64,000 nucleotides of DNA, taken from positions 62,001 to 126,000 of the forward strand of contig JAEXZS010000010.1 in the NCBI GenBank assembly GCA_023451375.1. Direction: 5' to 3'. Both the position numbers and the translations under genes were made by a program. This DNA is from Pseudomonadota bacterium. Its GTDB lineage: Bacteria > Pseudomonadota > Alphaproteobacteria > Caulobacterales > Caulobacteraceae. The notes under the pieces were generated by a model. That model was given only the letters and a program-made list of their open reading frames with translations. It had not been told where the DNA came from and did not search any database. Each line of letters opens with the position of its first letter. Position 1 is the stretch's first letter. Below, one piece after another: positions 27,344 through 35,994 of the stretch.

Positions 27344-27811
27344 ATGAGCAATTCGGCGCAACTCACCCCTTCCTTCCGCCTGAAGACCGGCGGCGGTTTC
27401 GGCATCAACGCCGAGGCCATCGCCAAGGCCGAGGAGGCGCTGAAGGCCATGTCGGCCCAGTTCAGCCAATGGCTGAACGACGAGGTCGCCAAGCTGGACC
27501 AGGCGCAGGCCGACATCCGCGCGAAGGGCTATTCGGCCGAGACCGCCGAGGCGCTGTATTTCCGCGCGCACGACCTCAAGGGTCTGGGCTCAACCTACGG
27601 ATACCCGCTGGTGACGCGGATCGCCGCTTCGCTGTGCCGCATGCTGGACGATCCGGCCGCTCGCATCGACGCGCCGTTGCCGATTGTGGACGCGCATATT
27701 GACGCCATCCGCGCCGTCGTTCGCGACGGCGTCAGCACCGATGAGGATCCGGCCGGAAGAGCGCTGGTCGAAGGGCTGGAAGTTCAGGTCGCGGAACACC
27801 GCAAGGCTTGA
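27344..27811 (+). CDS. Orphan histidine phosphotransfer (Hpt) domain protein
   Basis: This 155-residue helical protein carries the Hpt signature HDLKGLGSTYGYP with phospho-accepting His76, followed by LVTRIAASLCRMLDD. It has no kinase or receiver domain and would relay phosphate between a hybrid kinase and a response regulator encoded elsewhere. The ATG at 27344 was chosen over an open upstream extension that overlaps the end of nadK. It is convergent with the second DUF2336 gene, with only four bases between them. Confidence 0.85.
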   Translation: MSNSAQLTPSFRLKTGGGFGINAEAIAKAEEALKAMSAQFSQWLNDEVAKLDQAQADIRAKGYSAETAEALYFRAHDLKGLGSTYGYPLVTRIAASLCRMLDDPAARIDAPLPIVDAHIDAIRAVVRDGVSTDEDPAGRALVEGLEVQVAEHRKA

Positions 27812-27815
27812 CCGG

Positions 27816-28958
27816 TCAGGCGGCGCTCGCCGCCAGCGGCGTCGACATCGTCGGCGCCTGATCCAGCCGCTCCAGCAGATAGGCCAGGTCGTCGCGCATG
27901 ACGTTCGGCCGTTGGCTCAGGAAGCGCTCCAACATCTGCTGCCGGAAGGCCTCGCTGGTGGTGTCGGCGCCCTCGGCCGACAGAGCTTTCCACGTATCCA
28001 CGCCGGCCCGGAAGGCCTGGAACAGCCGAGGCGGCAGGCCCGCCCGGTCATAGAGCGCCCGCAGGCCCAGCGGCCCGGCGTCATGGACCATCAGCCAGGC
28101 GCGACTATGCGGGGTGTTCGCCAGCTCGGCCAGGCCGTGCTCCACCATCGCCATCTGTCCCCGGGCCAGCGCCCGCAGCAACAGCGACGCGGTCAGCACC
28201 TTGCGCGCGTTCAGGTGCGCCACGAAGGCGGTCAGATCGCCCGCGCCCGCCGCCTGATCGATCAGGTCGACCGTGGCCCGCTCGCGGGTCAGCTGCGCCA
28301 GGCGGATGGCCGTCTCCGGCGCGATGGCGTGGGCGCTGACCAGGTGATCGCGCACGGCGTCGCTGGCCAGTTGTATCAGCCGCTCCGTCACCGACAGCGG
28401 CAGCACCTTCCGATAGGCCAAGGCGGCGACGACCTCGCCCGAGCTGGAGAACCGGTCGACCAAGGCGCCCATCGCGCGTTCGGACAGGTCCGCATTGTCG
28501 TTGGCGGCCAGGGTCCGGACGGCCTGCTCGGCGCCCTCCGCGGCCAGCACGCTCGCCACGTCGCGCGACACGCGGCTCCGTCCGGCGACCGCCGCCTGCC
28601 GCACGGCTGAGCCGGCGCGCACGATCTCAATCAGGTCGTCGTCCGAAAACGCCGGCGAGGCGGCGATGATCGGAAGCGCGATGCTGTCCACGTCGGCCGC
28701 CAGCCTGCGAGCGACATCGTTCGGGATCAGGTCTGACGCCTTTAGTGTGACGGCCATGGCGCGCCGCACCAGCTCCGCGGCGTCCTGCGCTAGCAGGCGA
28801 ATGATCTTCTCGGCCGCCGCGCGCTCATCGCCGTCGAGTTGCGCCCGCTCCATGCTGCGGCAGAGCTTGTGCGCCGCCTCGGCTCGATCGTCGTCATCCA
28901 CGGCCTTCACCAGTCGGCGAATGTCCGTTTCGGTCAGGCGGGCGCGGTGGGCGGTCAT
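27816..28958 (-). CDS. DUF2336 domain-containing protein (second copy)
   Basis: This 380-residue helical protein of the DUF2336 family has no known function. Helical repeats include RLVKAVDDDDRAEAAHKLCRSME, AAEKIIRLLAQDAAELVRRAMAVTLKAS and ISRDV/ASVLAA-type segments. Its organisation parallels the first copy (25353-26483), but the two are clearly diverged and not a recent duplication. It is transcribed towards the Hpt gene. A weak CtrA-like TTAC-N7-TTTA is present in the gap upstream of its start. Confidence 0.83.
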   Translation of the reverse strand: MTAHRARLTETDIRRLVKAVDDDDRAEAAHKLCRSMERAQLDGDERAAAEKIIRLLAQDAAELVRRAMAVTLKASDLIPNDVARRLAADVDSIALPIIAASPAFSDDDLIEIVRAGSAVRQAAVAGRSRVSRDVASVLAAEGAEQAVRTLAANDNADLSERAMGALVDRFSSSGEVVAALAYRKVLPLSVTERLIQLASDAVRDHLVSAHAIAPETAIRLAQLTRERATVDLIDQAAGAGDLTAFVAHLNARKVLTASLLLRALARGQMAMVEHGLAELANTPHSRAWLMVHDAGPLGLRALYDRAGLPPRLFQAFRAGVDTWKALSAEGADTTSEAFRQQMLERFLSQRPNVMRDDLAYLLERLDQAPTMSTPLAASAA

Positions 28959-29028
28959 TGGAGCTCAGACGGGAATCGGCGGTGGGCCGACAGTGAACCT
29001 GACATGCTTACCGTCCGGTTTACCATCC

Positions 29029-29829
29029 TCAGGCGACATCCTTGTCGAACGGCGAGAAGGCGCCGCCGAAGCCGCCGCCGCCCGAAGTCCCATCCTGACC
29101 GAGCAGCAGCGCCAGCAGACCTTGGTCCTGCTTCAATCGGTCCATGCGCGCGGCGAGCATTTGATCGCGCTCGCTCAGGCTGGGCGCGGTCGGCCGCGCC
29201 TCTCCAGCGCCGGCCGCGGGCGCGCCCTCGCCCGCCGACCGCTGCAGGTTGGCGTGAACCTCGGCGATCGAGGCAGGGCGGCCGCCCTTGTAGAAGATCG
29301 ACCGGTTGGCCCGCGCCGCCTCGGGAAACATCGCCACGGCGCTGGCGCCCGGACTGCGGTCCATCGCCTGCATCAGTTGCGCAGCCCCGGCCGGTCCCAG
29401 GAAATGGGCGGCGTACAGGTCTCCGGCGCCCGGCTCGCGCCCGGTCCGTCCGCGCAGGTAGGCGGCGTTGGACGCCGTCAGCTCGGCCGCCATGGTGGAG
29501 GCGGCCTGCGGATCGAAGCGCAGGTCCAGCACCACGTTTCGGGCGGAGCCTTCGACGCGCCAACGCCCGTCCGATCCGCGATGGATCAGGTCAGCGTACT
29601 GGCCATAGCCGTGCTGGGCCCCATGCTTCTTGACCGTGCCGAGCCAGGTCTGTTCGATGAACTGGAACAGGCCCGCCGCCGACGATGTCCGCGCGCGAGC
29701 CGAGGGGTTCAGCGCGCTCTCGCGCCGCGCGGTCTTCATGAGGAAGTCGAAGTCGACGCCCACGGAGTTGGAGGCGCGCTGAATGGCCGCCTCGACGCCT
29801 CCCGACGATGGAATCACACCTGTCCTCAT
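29029..29829 (-). CDS. Lytic transglycosylase (SLT domain) protein
   Basis: This 266-residue protein has an SLT lysozyme-like domain in its N-terminal half. The catalytic glutamate is in TARRESALNP, followed by the family pattern SSAAGLFQFIEQTWLG, a later GDLYAAHFLGPAGA, and a low-complexity C-terminal tail ending in a Gly-rich segment. No signal peptide is visible, so it may be exported by a special route, for example with a flagellar or pilus apparatus. That is an inference. It is divergent from the TonB-like gene, with a CtrA-like box between them. Confidence 0.82.
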   Translation of the reverse strand: MRTGVIPSSGGVEAAIQRASNSVGVDFDFLMKTARRESALNPSARARTSSAAGLFQFIEQTWLGTVKKHGAQHGYGQYADLIHRGSDGRWRVEGSARNVVLDLRFDPQAASTMAAELTASNAAYLRGRTGREPGAGDLYAAHFLGPAGAAQLMQAMDRSPGASAVAMFPEAARANRSIFYKGGRPASIAEVHANLQRSAGEGAPAAGAGEARPTAPSLSERDQMLAARMDRLKQDQGLLALLLGQDGTSGGGGFGGAFSPFDKDVA

Positions 29830-29855
29830 GATCGGTCAACGGTGGCCGAACATGG

Positions 29856-29870
29856 TTAATCAATCGCTAA
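29856..29870. promoter_or_regulatory. CtrA-like box (TTAA-N7-CTAA)
   Basis: TTAA, seven bases, then CTAA matches the CtrA consensus TTAA-N7-TTAA at seven of eight fixed positions. It sits between the divergent starts of the lytic transglycosylase (29829) and the TonB-like gene (29977), only 27 bp from the former. A further TTAA follows at about 29874. This is a consensus match only. Confidence 0.35.
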
Positions 29871-29976
29871 TCGTTAACGCCGCCGCCTTTCGGATCACGC
29901 CGCAATGGCGCCACAACCTGCGCGCTCAACTTCGCGGTACGGGCGCTGCGGGGGCGGTGAACGAGGGAGTGACGTC

Positions 29977-30711
29977 ATGATGATCCGTGCGGCCGGCGGT
30001 CCCGGCCTGATCAGCCCCATCGACTTCGGCGAGCGGCGCAGGCCCCTGCCCCGCTGGGCCTGGGGCGCCATCGGCGTCTCCGTCGCCCTGCATGTCGCGG
30101 GCGGGGTCGTGCTCTACAACCAAAGATTTCAGATCGACGCCCCGCCGCCCAGGGCCGACGTGGAACGGCCCTTCACCATCAGCCTGCAACCGCCGCCGCC
30201 GCTCGAGCGGCCGCAGCCGGCCGAGACGCCCCCGGCGCCGCCGACGCCGATCCACAAGCCGCTGCTGCAGGCCCCGCCGACGGTCGATCCTCTGCCGCTC
30301 CCGCCCATGGAGCAGGTCGTCGCCGGCCCGCCCGGCGGTTTGATCGTCAGCACGGCCTCGTCCGGCGTCGAGGGCGGAACCGCGACGGTGGAGACGCCGC
30401 CCCGGCCCCCATCGGTCATAAACAATCCGACCTGGGCCAGCCGCCCGTCGGCCGATCGCATGGCGCGCGCCTATCCGGAGCGGGCCGTACAGCGGGGCGT
30501 TTCGGGCGCCGCCGACCTGACCTGCGCCGTGCGGCTGGACGGCGGCCTGACGGGCTGCCGCATCGGCGGCGAGACACCGAGCGGTCTGGGCTTCGGCCGA
30601 GCGGCTCTTGGATTGGCGCGCGACTTCCGCATGCACCCGCGCACGGTGGATGGTCAACCGGTGGGCGGGGCCACGGTGAACTTCACCGTCCGTTTCGCCA
30701 TGGAGGACTAG
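29977..30711 (+). CDS. TonB family protein
   Basis: This 244-residue protein has a short cytoplasmic tail, one membrane anchor (about residues 27-45, WAWGAIGVSVALHVAGGVVL), and a proline-rich periplasmic spacer of some 80 residues. Its C-terminal TonB-like domain contains YPERAVQRGVSGAADLTCAVRLDGGLTGCRI and GFGRAALGLARDFRMHPRTVDGQPVGG. It would transmit proton-motive energy to outer-membrane receptors, though no ExbB, ExbD or receptor gene is adjacent. The ATG at 29977 follows GAGGGAG at eight bases. Confidence 0.85.
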   Translation: MMIRAAGGPGLISPIDFGERRRPLPRWAWGAIGVSVALHVAGGVVLYNQRFQIDAPPPRADVERPFTISLQPPPPLERPQPAETPPAPPTPIHKPLLQAPPTVDPLPLPPMEQVVAGPPGGLIVSTASSGVEGGTATVETPPRPPSVINNPTWASRPSADRMARAYPERAVQRGVSGAADLTCAVRLDGGLTGCRIGGETPSGLGFGRAALGLARDFRMHPRTVDGQPVGGATVNFTVRFAMED

Positions 30712-31721
30712 AAGCGCCTGGGGTCGAGGGCGCGGACCTCCGGCGACGGCGGCCGGCCCTCGATCTCGTCGGCGACCACCTGGCCCACCAGCGGCCCCAG
30801 CAGCCAGCCGTTCCGCCGCGGCGCCAGCGCGGCGTACAGGTTCAATCCGTCCGACACCCGTCCCGCCATCGGCAGGCCGTCAGGCGAGGCGCCGCGCACG
30901 CCCGCCTGCCATTCGACGTCCAGCGCCTCGGGCGGGCGACCGAGCACGCGCCAGGCCGCCTCGAGCAGCCGCTCGCCGGTCTGCACATCCGGCGCCGTCT
31001 CGCGACGCCCCGCCTCCATGGTCGCCCCGATCACCGCGCCGTGCGCCATCGGCGCGACATAGGCGCCCGGCCCGCGCGTGACGTGGGTCGCCAGCGCCGT
31101 CCGGGTGACTCCGATCTGCCCCCGGATCGGCTGAATGGAGTTCACCAGGACGCTCGCGGTGGGCGGCAGGCCTTGGATCGCCCCCGCCGCCCCCGTCGCC
31201 AAGACAACGGCCGACGCGTGCAGAAGCCGGCCGTTCACCGACGCGGTCCAGCCCGTCGCATCTTGGACTACCCGATCCACACGTCCGTGGACGAAGGCCG
31301 CACCCAGCGCCGCGCGCAACGCGGTCATCGCCTGGGGCGGCTCGACCTGCCAGTCCTCCTGGGTGACCGCCCGATCGACATCACTCTGCGCCTCGAACCC
31401 GAGACTCCTGATGTGCTCGCCGATGGCCTCGGCGCCGTGACCGCGCCATTCCGCTGGCCGCCGGACCAGCCGCACGCCCGTCGCCTCGGCGAAGGCCGGC
31501 CAAAGGTCGCGGCCGGCGCGCAACAGCGCCGCCGCTTGCGGCGCCAGCCGGTCGATCCCCGCCTCCATGGCTGGCGCGATCATGCCGGCGGCGACGGAAG
31601 AGGCGTTCGGTTCGCCGGGGTCGACGACCAGCACCGCATGACCGCGCCGGATCAGGGTCACGGCCGTGCACAGTCCCAGGACGCCGGCGCCGATGACCAG
31701 AATGGGGGGAGAGGTCCTCAC
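30708..31721 (-). CDS. FAD-dependent amino acid oxidase (DAO family)
   Basis: This 337-residue flavoprotein has an N-terminal Rossmann motif VIGAGVLGLCTAVTLIRRG (about 9-27). The DAO pattern includes GMIAPAMEAG, VVLATGAAGAIQGLP, a GAVIGATMEAG strand and the C-terminal YAALAPRRNGWLLGPLVGQVVADEI. It resembles ThiO/glycine oxidase and D-amino-acid dehydrogenases. No thiamine genes are adjacent, so the substrate is open. The start is GTG at 31721. It lies just downstream of pckG and overlaps the TonB-like gene end by four bases. Confidence 0.83.
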   Translation of the reverse strand: MRTSPPILVIGAGVLGLCTAVTLIRRGHAVLVVDPGEPNASSVAAGMIAPAMEAGIDRLAPQAAALLRAGRDLWPAFAEATGVRLVRRPAEWRGHGAEAIGEHIRSLGFEAQSDVDRAVTQEDWQVEPPQAMTALRAALGAAFVHGRVDRVVQDATGWTASVNGRLLHASAVVLATGAAGAIQGLPPTASVLVNSIQPIRGQIGVTRTALATHVTRGPGAYVAPMAHGAVIGATMEAGRRETAPDVQTGERLLEAAWRVLGRPPEALDVEWQAGVRGASPDGLPMAGRVSDGLNLYAALAPRRNGWLLGPLVGQVVADEIEGRPPSPEVRALDPRRF

Positions 31722-31760
31722 GCCCCCTGATCGACCGACGCCGTCGGGATTGCAAGCCGG

Positions 31761-33608
31761 CTATTCGGCGGCGATCGCCGCGCCGGCGCCGGACCGCAGC
31801 CGCTCCACCAGGGCGGCGTGTTGCGCCCACAGGGCCTTCGGCAGACGGTCGCCGAACTTTTCATAGAAGCCGGGGATCAGCGCCGCCTCTTCGCTCCAGG
31901 CCTGGGCGTCCACGTCCAACAGGGCGGACAGCTGCGCCTCGCTCAGTTCCAGCCCCTCGAGGTCCAGCGCCTCGCGCGAAGGCGTGCGGCCGACCGGAGT
32001 GTCCACCGCCTGCGCCTCGCCGTCGATCCGCGCGGCGATCCATTTCAGGACGCGGGCGTTGTCGCCGAATCCCGGCCAGATAAAGCGGCCCTGGCGGTCT
32101 TTCCGGAACCAGTTGACGAAGAAGATGCGCGGCAGCCTCGCCGGGTCGCGCCCCTCGCCCATCTTCAGCCAGTGGGCGAAATAGTCGCCCATGTTGTAGC
32201 CGCAGAAAGGCAGCATCGCGAAGGGGTCGCGGCGCAGTTCGCCGACCTTGTTCTCGGCCGCCGCCGTGCCTTCGGACGCGACGGTCGAGCCCATGAAGAC
32301 GCCATGCTCCCAGTCGAACGCCTCGGTCACCAGCGGCACGGCGCTGGCGCGACGGCCGCCGAACAGGATGGCGTCGATGGGAACCCCGCGCGGGTCCTCC
32401 CATTCTGGCGCAATGGCCGGGCATTGGGCCGCGGGCGCGGCGAAGCGCGCGTTCGGATGCGCCGCCGGCTCGCCCGACGCGGGATCGTGCGGCTGGCCCT
32501 TCCAGTTCGTCAGCCCCTCTGGCGGGGTCTTGGTCAGCCCCTCCCACCAGACGTCGCCGTCCGCCGTCAGGGCGGTGTTGGTGAAGATGGTGTTCTTCGC
32601 CAGCGTCTCGAGCGCGTTGTGGTTCGTTTCGCGGCTGGTGCCCGGCGCCACGCCGAAGAACCCGGCCTCCGGGTTGACGGCGTACAGCCGTCCGTCTTCG
32701 CCAAAGCGCATCCAGGCGATGTCGTCGCCGACCGTCTCGGCCTTCCAGCCCGGCAGGCTGGGCTGCAGCATGGCCAAGTTGGTCTTGCCGCAGGCCGAGG
32801 GGAAGGCGGCGGCGACGTATTTCGCACGACCCTTGGGATCGGTCAGCTTGAGGATCAGCATGTGCTCGGCCAGCCAGCCCTCGTCACGGGCCATGACCGA
32901 GGCGATGCGCAGCGCGTAGCATTTCTTGCCCAACAGGGCGTTGCCGCCATAGCCCGAGCCGTAGGACCATATCTCGCGGGTCTCGGGGAAGTGCACGATC
33001 CACTTGTCGTCGTTGCAGGGCCAGGGCGCGTCCGCCTGCCCCTCCGCCAGCGGCGCTCCCAGCGTATGCACCGCCGGCACGAAGACGCCGTCGGCGCCCA
33101 GTTGCTCCAGCGCCGGCCCGCCCATCCGCGTCATCACGCCCATCGACAGGGCGACATAGCCGCTGTCGGTGATCTCGACGCCGAGGGCGCTGATCGGCGA
33201 TCCCAGCGGCCCCATGCAGAACGGCACGACATACATCGTCCGGCCGGCCATGCAGCCGTCGAACAAGCCGTTCAGCCGCTGGCGCATCTCGATCGGATCG
33301 GCCCAGTTGTTGGTCGGGCCGGCGTCGATCTCGTTTTCGGAGCAGATGAAGGTGCGGCTCTCGACCCGGGCGACGTCGCGCGGGTCCGAAGCGGCGTAAT
33401 AGCAGCCGGGCCGCTTGTCCTGATCCAGGGCCTTCAGCGTGCCTCTCGACAGAAGGTCGGCGATGATGGCCTGCTTTTCGGCCTCCGATCCGTCGCACCA
33501 GTGAACGCGCGCGGGCCGCGTCAGGGCGGCGATCTGTTCGACCCAGGCGACCAGTCCGGCGTGGGCTGTGGGGGCGGGGTGGAGTCCGGGCGTGGAGGAA
33601 TTGAACAA
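31761..33608 (-). CDS. pckG: Phosphoenolpyruvate carboxykinase (GTP)
   Basis: This 615-residue gluconeogenic enzyme converts oxaloacetate and GTP to phosphoenolpyruvate. Motifs of the GTP-dependent class are present: the P-loop AAFPSACGKTNLAML near residue 270, the preceding GGNALLGKKCYALRIAS, GDDIAWMRF, and FGGRRASAVPLV with its nucleotide-binding arginines. WFRKDRQGRFIWPGFGDNARVLKW lies near the C terminus. It is preceded by about 200 bp divergent from a methyltransferase gene and is probably its own transcription unit. Confidence 0.96.
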   Translation of the reverse strand: MFNSSTPGLHPAPTAHAGLVAWVEQIAALTRPARVHWCDGSEAEKQAIIADLLSRGTLKALDQDKRPGCYYAASDPRDVARVESRTFICSENEIDAGPTNNWADPIEMRQRLNGLFDGCMAGRTMYVVPFCMGPLGSPISALGVEITDSGYVALSMGVMTRMGGPALEQLGADGVFVPAVHTLGAPLAEGQADAPWPCNDDKWIVHFPETREIWSYGSGYGGNALLGKKCYALRIASVMARDEGWLAEHMLILKLTDPKGRAKYVAAAFPSACGKTNLAMLQPSLPGWKAETVGDDIAWMRFGEDGRLYAVNPEAGFFGVAPGTSRETNHNALETLAKNTIFTNTALTADGDVWWEGLTKTPPEGLTNWKGQPHDPASGEPAAHPNARFAAPAAQCPAIAPEWEDPRGVPIDAILFGGRRASAVPLVTEAFDWEHGVFMGSTVASEGTAAAENKVGELRRDPFAMLPFCGYNMGDYFAHWLKMGEGRDPARLPRIFFVNWFRKDRQGRFIWPGFGDNARVLKWIAARIDGEAQAVDTPVGRTPSREALDLEGLELSEAQLSALLDVDAQAWSEEAALIPGFYEKFGDRLPKALWAQHAALVERLRSGAGAAIAAE

Positions 33609-33805
33609 GGACGTCTCCTGAGCGACCAGGTCCGACGATCTGCCGTCGCCGTGACCGTCAGCACGCGACGATCACGTACTGTTACAAGGCGAGATGCGCC
33701 TGTCTTTTCACCAGGTCAAACTCGGCATGAAAGCGTCGCTGTCCACCGGTGTCCAAGAAACATGTTCGCAGCTGCGCGGGAGCCGCGCGGGCGTTAAAAG
33801 AATGA

Positions 33806-34441
33806 ATGGACAGCCTCGACTCCATCGCCCACCCGCCGAACGGCGCTCTCCGCTCACCGGCAGCGCAACGCAACAGCGCGGCCATATTCCGCGTGCTGGC
33901 GACCCGTCTTCCGGCGGCCGGCGCGGTTCTGGAGATCGCATCGGGAACAGGCGAGCACGCCGTGGCCTTCGCGTGCGCCCTGCCGGGAGTGACATGGACG
34001 CCCAGCGACGCAAGCAGCGAGGCGCGCGCCAGCGTCGCCGCCTGGCGGGCGAAGGCGGACGCGCCGAATCTCCGCCCGTCGCTGGCTGTTGATTGCCTCG
34101 ACGCCTCGACGTGGCCCCAGGATCGCTTCGACGCCGTGTTCTGCGCGAACATGACGCACATCAGCCCCTGGGCGGCGACCGAGGGGTTGATGGAGTTGAC
34201 CGGCCGGGCCCTGCGACGGCCGGGCGGCCTGCTGGCCCTATACGGCCCCTACCGAGAGGGGGACGCTCCGCTTGCGCCGTCCAACGCCGCGTTCGACGAC
34301 AGCCTGAAGGCGCGCAATCCCGAATGGGGTCTGCGGGAACGCGACGCCGTGGAAGCGCTCGCGCGCACCCACGGCCTTGTCGCGACCGACCGCATCGAGA
34401 TGCCGACCAACAATCTGATGCTGCTGTTCAGGCGCGCCTGA
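33806..34441 (+). CDS. DUF938 family SAM-dependent methyltransferase
   Basis: This 211-residue class I methyltransferase-like protein has the SAM-binding motif VLEIASGTGEHAVAFA at about 43-58. The DUF938 family features are the N-terminal SPAAQRNSAAIFRVLA, the middle CANMTHISPWAATEGLM and the C-terminal IEMPTNNLMLLFRR. The substrate is unknown. It starts at ATG 33806 without a strong ribosome-binding site. Its 3' end abuts the convergent DJ-1/PfpI-like gene. Confidence 0.85.
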   Translation: MDSLDSIAHPPNGALRSPAAQRNSAAIFRVLATRLPAAGAVLEIASGTGEHAVAFACALPGVTWTPSDASSEARASVAAWRAKADAPNLRPSLAVDCLDASTWPQDRFDAVFCANMTHISPWAATEGLMELTGRALRRPGGLLALYGPYREGDAPLAPSNAAFDDSLKARNPEWGLRERDAVEALARTHGLVATDRIEMPTNNLMLLFRRA

Positions 34442-34936
34442 TCAGCCGACGATGTCCATCGCCGGCCGCAGGCGCGTCTCGCTGTTCAGAGGCGTCGCCT
34501 TGCCGTCGGTGAAGACCGCGCCGGGCGCGTCCACCGCCAGGCCGAACCGTTCCGCCGCCAGGGCCACGCCTCCGCCGAAGGCGATCACGGGAAGGGCATG
34601 GGTGCGCGCCAGGTCGATCAGTGACCGGGCCGCGGCCTCGCCCGTCTCATCGGCCGAACCGCCCGGGATCACCAAGCCCTTCAGCCGGCCCTGCACGATA
34701 TCGTCCGCCGTGGCGGTCGCCAGCACGGTCACCCCGCCCGCGACCAGACTGGCGTCGCCGGTCGAGATCGGGGCGAGCCCCACGCCTTCCGCCCTGAGCG
34801 CCCCCTCGACATCGCCGAGTTCACCGAATTCCATGCCGCGACGCATGACCAGACCCAGGCGAAGACGAACCGGCGTGGGACGATTGTATCCGCTGCGCGG
34901 ACGGGAGGAAGCGGAAGAATTGCGTTGAGCGTACAA
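34442..34936 (-). CDS. DJ-1/PfpI-like family protein
   Basis: This protein of about 164 residues has a Rossmann-like glutaminase-superfamily fold. An N-terminal basic leader is followed by RLRLGLVMRRGMEFGELGD, GLVIPGGSADETGEAAARSLIDLARTHALPVIAFGGGVALAAERFG and DGKATPLNSETRLRP. The nucleophile position, normally Cys in a tight elbow, reads AFGGGVAL, so the catalytic Cys seems to be replaced by Gly and a chaperone or binding role is more likely. TTG at 34936 is the proposed start because AAGGAG lies six bases upstream. An open frame continues further but without homology. Confidence 0.6.
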   Translation of the reverse strand: MYAQRNSSASSRPRSGYNRPTPVRLRLGLVMRRGMEFGELGDVEGALRAEGVGLAPISTGDASLVAGGVTVLATATADDIVQGRLKGLVIPGGSADETGEAAARSLIDLARTHALPVIAFGGGVALAAERFGLAVDAPGAVFTDGKATPLNSETRLRPAMDIVG

Positions 34937-35207
34937 GACGTCTCCTTGAAAGGTTTCAATATAGATGCGGGCTCGAAGATTCCGGCCCCCTGTCCATCTC
35001 CATTCGCCGCCAGGAAAACGCGATTGATGGGATCGACAAACGTCGTCCGCTCGCGCCGGCTGACTTGATGGATGCCGCGCAGATATAGGCCTTCGGCCGT
35101 CAAGATCAACCTGAAGGACCTCATTTCCTGCGCGTGATCGGGACCCGGCACGCTTGATGACCACGGCGCGTCGCCCTAGAGAGCGGCATTCCCTGCCCGG
35201 AGCCCGA
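34937..35207. other. Intergenic region between divergent genes, no gene assigned
   Basis: These 271 bp lie between the divergent DJ-1-like and pseudouridine synthase genes. They are somewhat AT-richer than the neighbours. Open frames cross the region on the minus strand (one beginning at an ATG near 35124 would encode MRSFRLILTAEG…) but continue out of frame into the DJ-1-like gene and show no recognisable domain. The region presumably holds the two promoters. Confidence 0.35.
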
Positions 35208-35966
35208 ATGGCCCTCACCCGCACCTACGACGACGCCGAACCGATGCGCGTGAACAAGTGGCTCGGCCAGACCGGCGTGTGCTCCCGCCGAGAGGCCGAA
35301 GCCCTGATCGCCGACGGCCTGGTCTCGATCGACGGCGAAACCATCCGCGACGCCGGCCGCAAGATCGAGGCGGGTCAGACCCTGACCCTGGCCGATCGCG
35401 CCGAGGCCCTTCTGGCGTCGGGCGTCACACTGATGCTGCACAAGCCGGTCGGCTACGTGTCCGGCCAGCCGGAGCCGGGCAAGACGCCGGCCGTGCGCCT
35501 GCTGAGCGCCGCCAACCAGGTCGGTCACGGCGATATTCCCGCCCGCGACGCCTCCCTGCCGCCGATCGGCCGGCTGGACGAGGACTCGCGCGGCCTCTTG
35601 CTGCTGTCCTCGGACGGCGTGGTGGCCAAGGCCGTCATCGGCCCCCAGTCCGACCTCGACAAGGAGTACCTCGTGATCGTCGCGGGCCAGGTGACCGAAG
35701 GCCGTCTCTCCCGCCTACGCCACGGCCTTGAGCTGGACGGTCGCGCGCTGAAGCCCGCCCGTGTCACCCAGGTCGAACCGCAACGCCTGCGCTTCATCCT
35801 GAAGGAGGGCCGCAACCGTCAAATCCGTCGCATGTGCGAGCTGGTCGGTCTGGAGGTCGTAGACCTCCACCGCATCCGCATCGGCCCGCTGGCGCTAGGC
35901 GACCTTCCCGAAGGCCGCTGGCGTCATCTGACGCCAGCGGAGCGACAGGCGCTGGTCGGCGGTTGA
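35208..35966 (+). CDS. S4-domain pseudouridine synthase (RsuA/RluB/RluF family)
   Basis: This 252-residue RNA-modifying enzyme has an N-terminal S4 RNA-binding domain (MRVNKWLGQTGVCSRREAEALIADG, about residues 13-37). The catalytic motif is GRLDEDSRGLLLLSSDG, in which the first Asp is the nucleophile. The RsuA-subfamily KEGRNRQIRRMCELVGLEV is also present, and the overall pattern is closest to RluF-type 23S rRNA synthases. The ATG at 35208 has GGAG seven bases upstream. Its 3' neighbour is convergent. Confidence 0.88.
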   Translation: MALTRTYDDAEPMRVNKWLGQTGVCSRREAEALIADGLVSIDGETIRDAGRKIEAGQTLTLADRAEALLASGVTLMLHKPVGYVSGQPEPGKTPAVRLLSAANQVGHGDIPARDASLPPIGRLDEDSRGLLLLSSDGVVAKAVIGPQSDLDKEYLVIVAGQVTEGRLSRLRHGLELDGRALKPARVTQVEPQRLRFILKEGRNRQIRRMCELVGLEVVDLHRIRIGPLALGDLPEGRWRHLTPAERQALVGG

Positions 35967-35994
35967 TCAATCCGACGCCTGGTGACGTCCGTCG

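Noticed and set aside
34729..35151. A minus-strand frame beginning MRSFRLILTAEG as a separate gene
   Set aside because: It runs out of frame through the DJ-1-like coding region and has no recognisable domain or convincing ribosome-binding site; the first part stays possible but unsupported.
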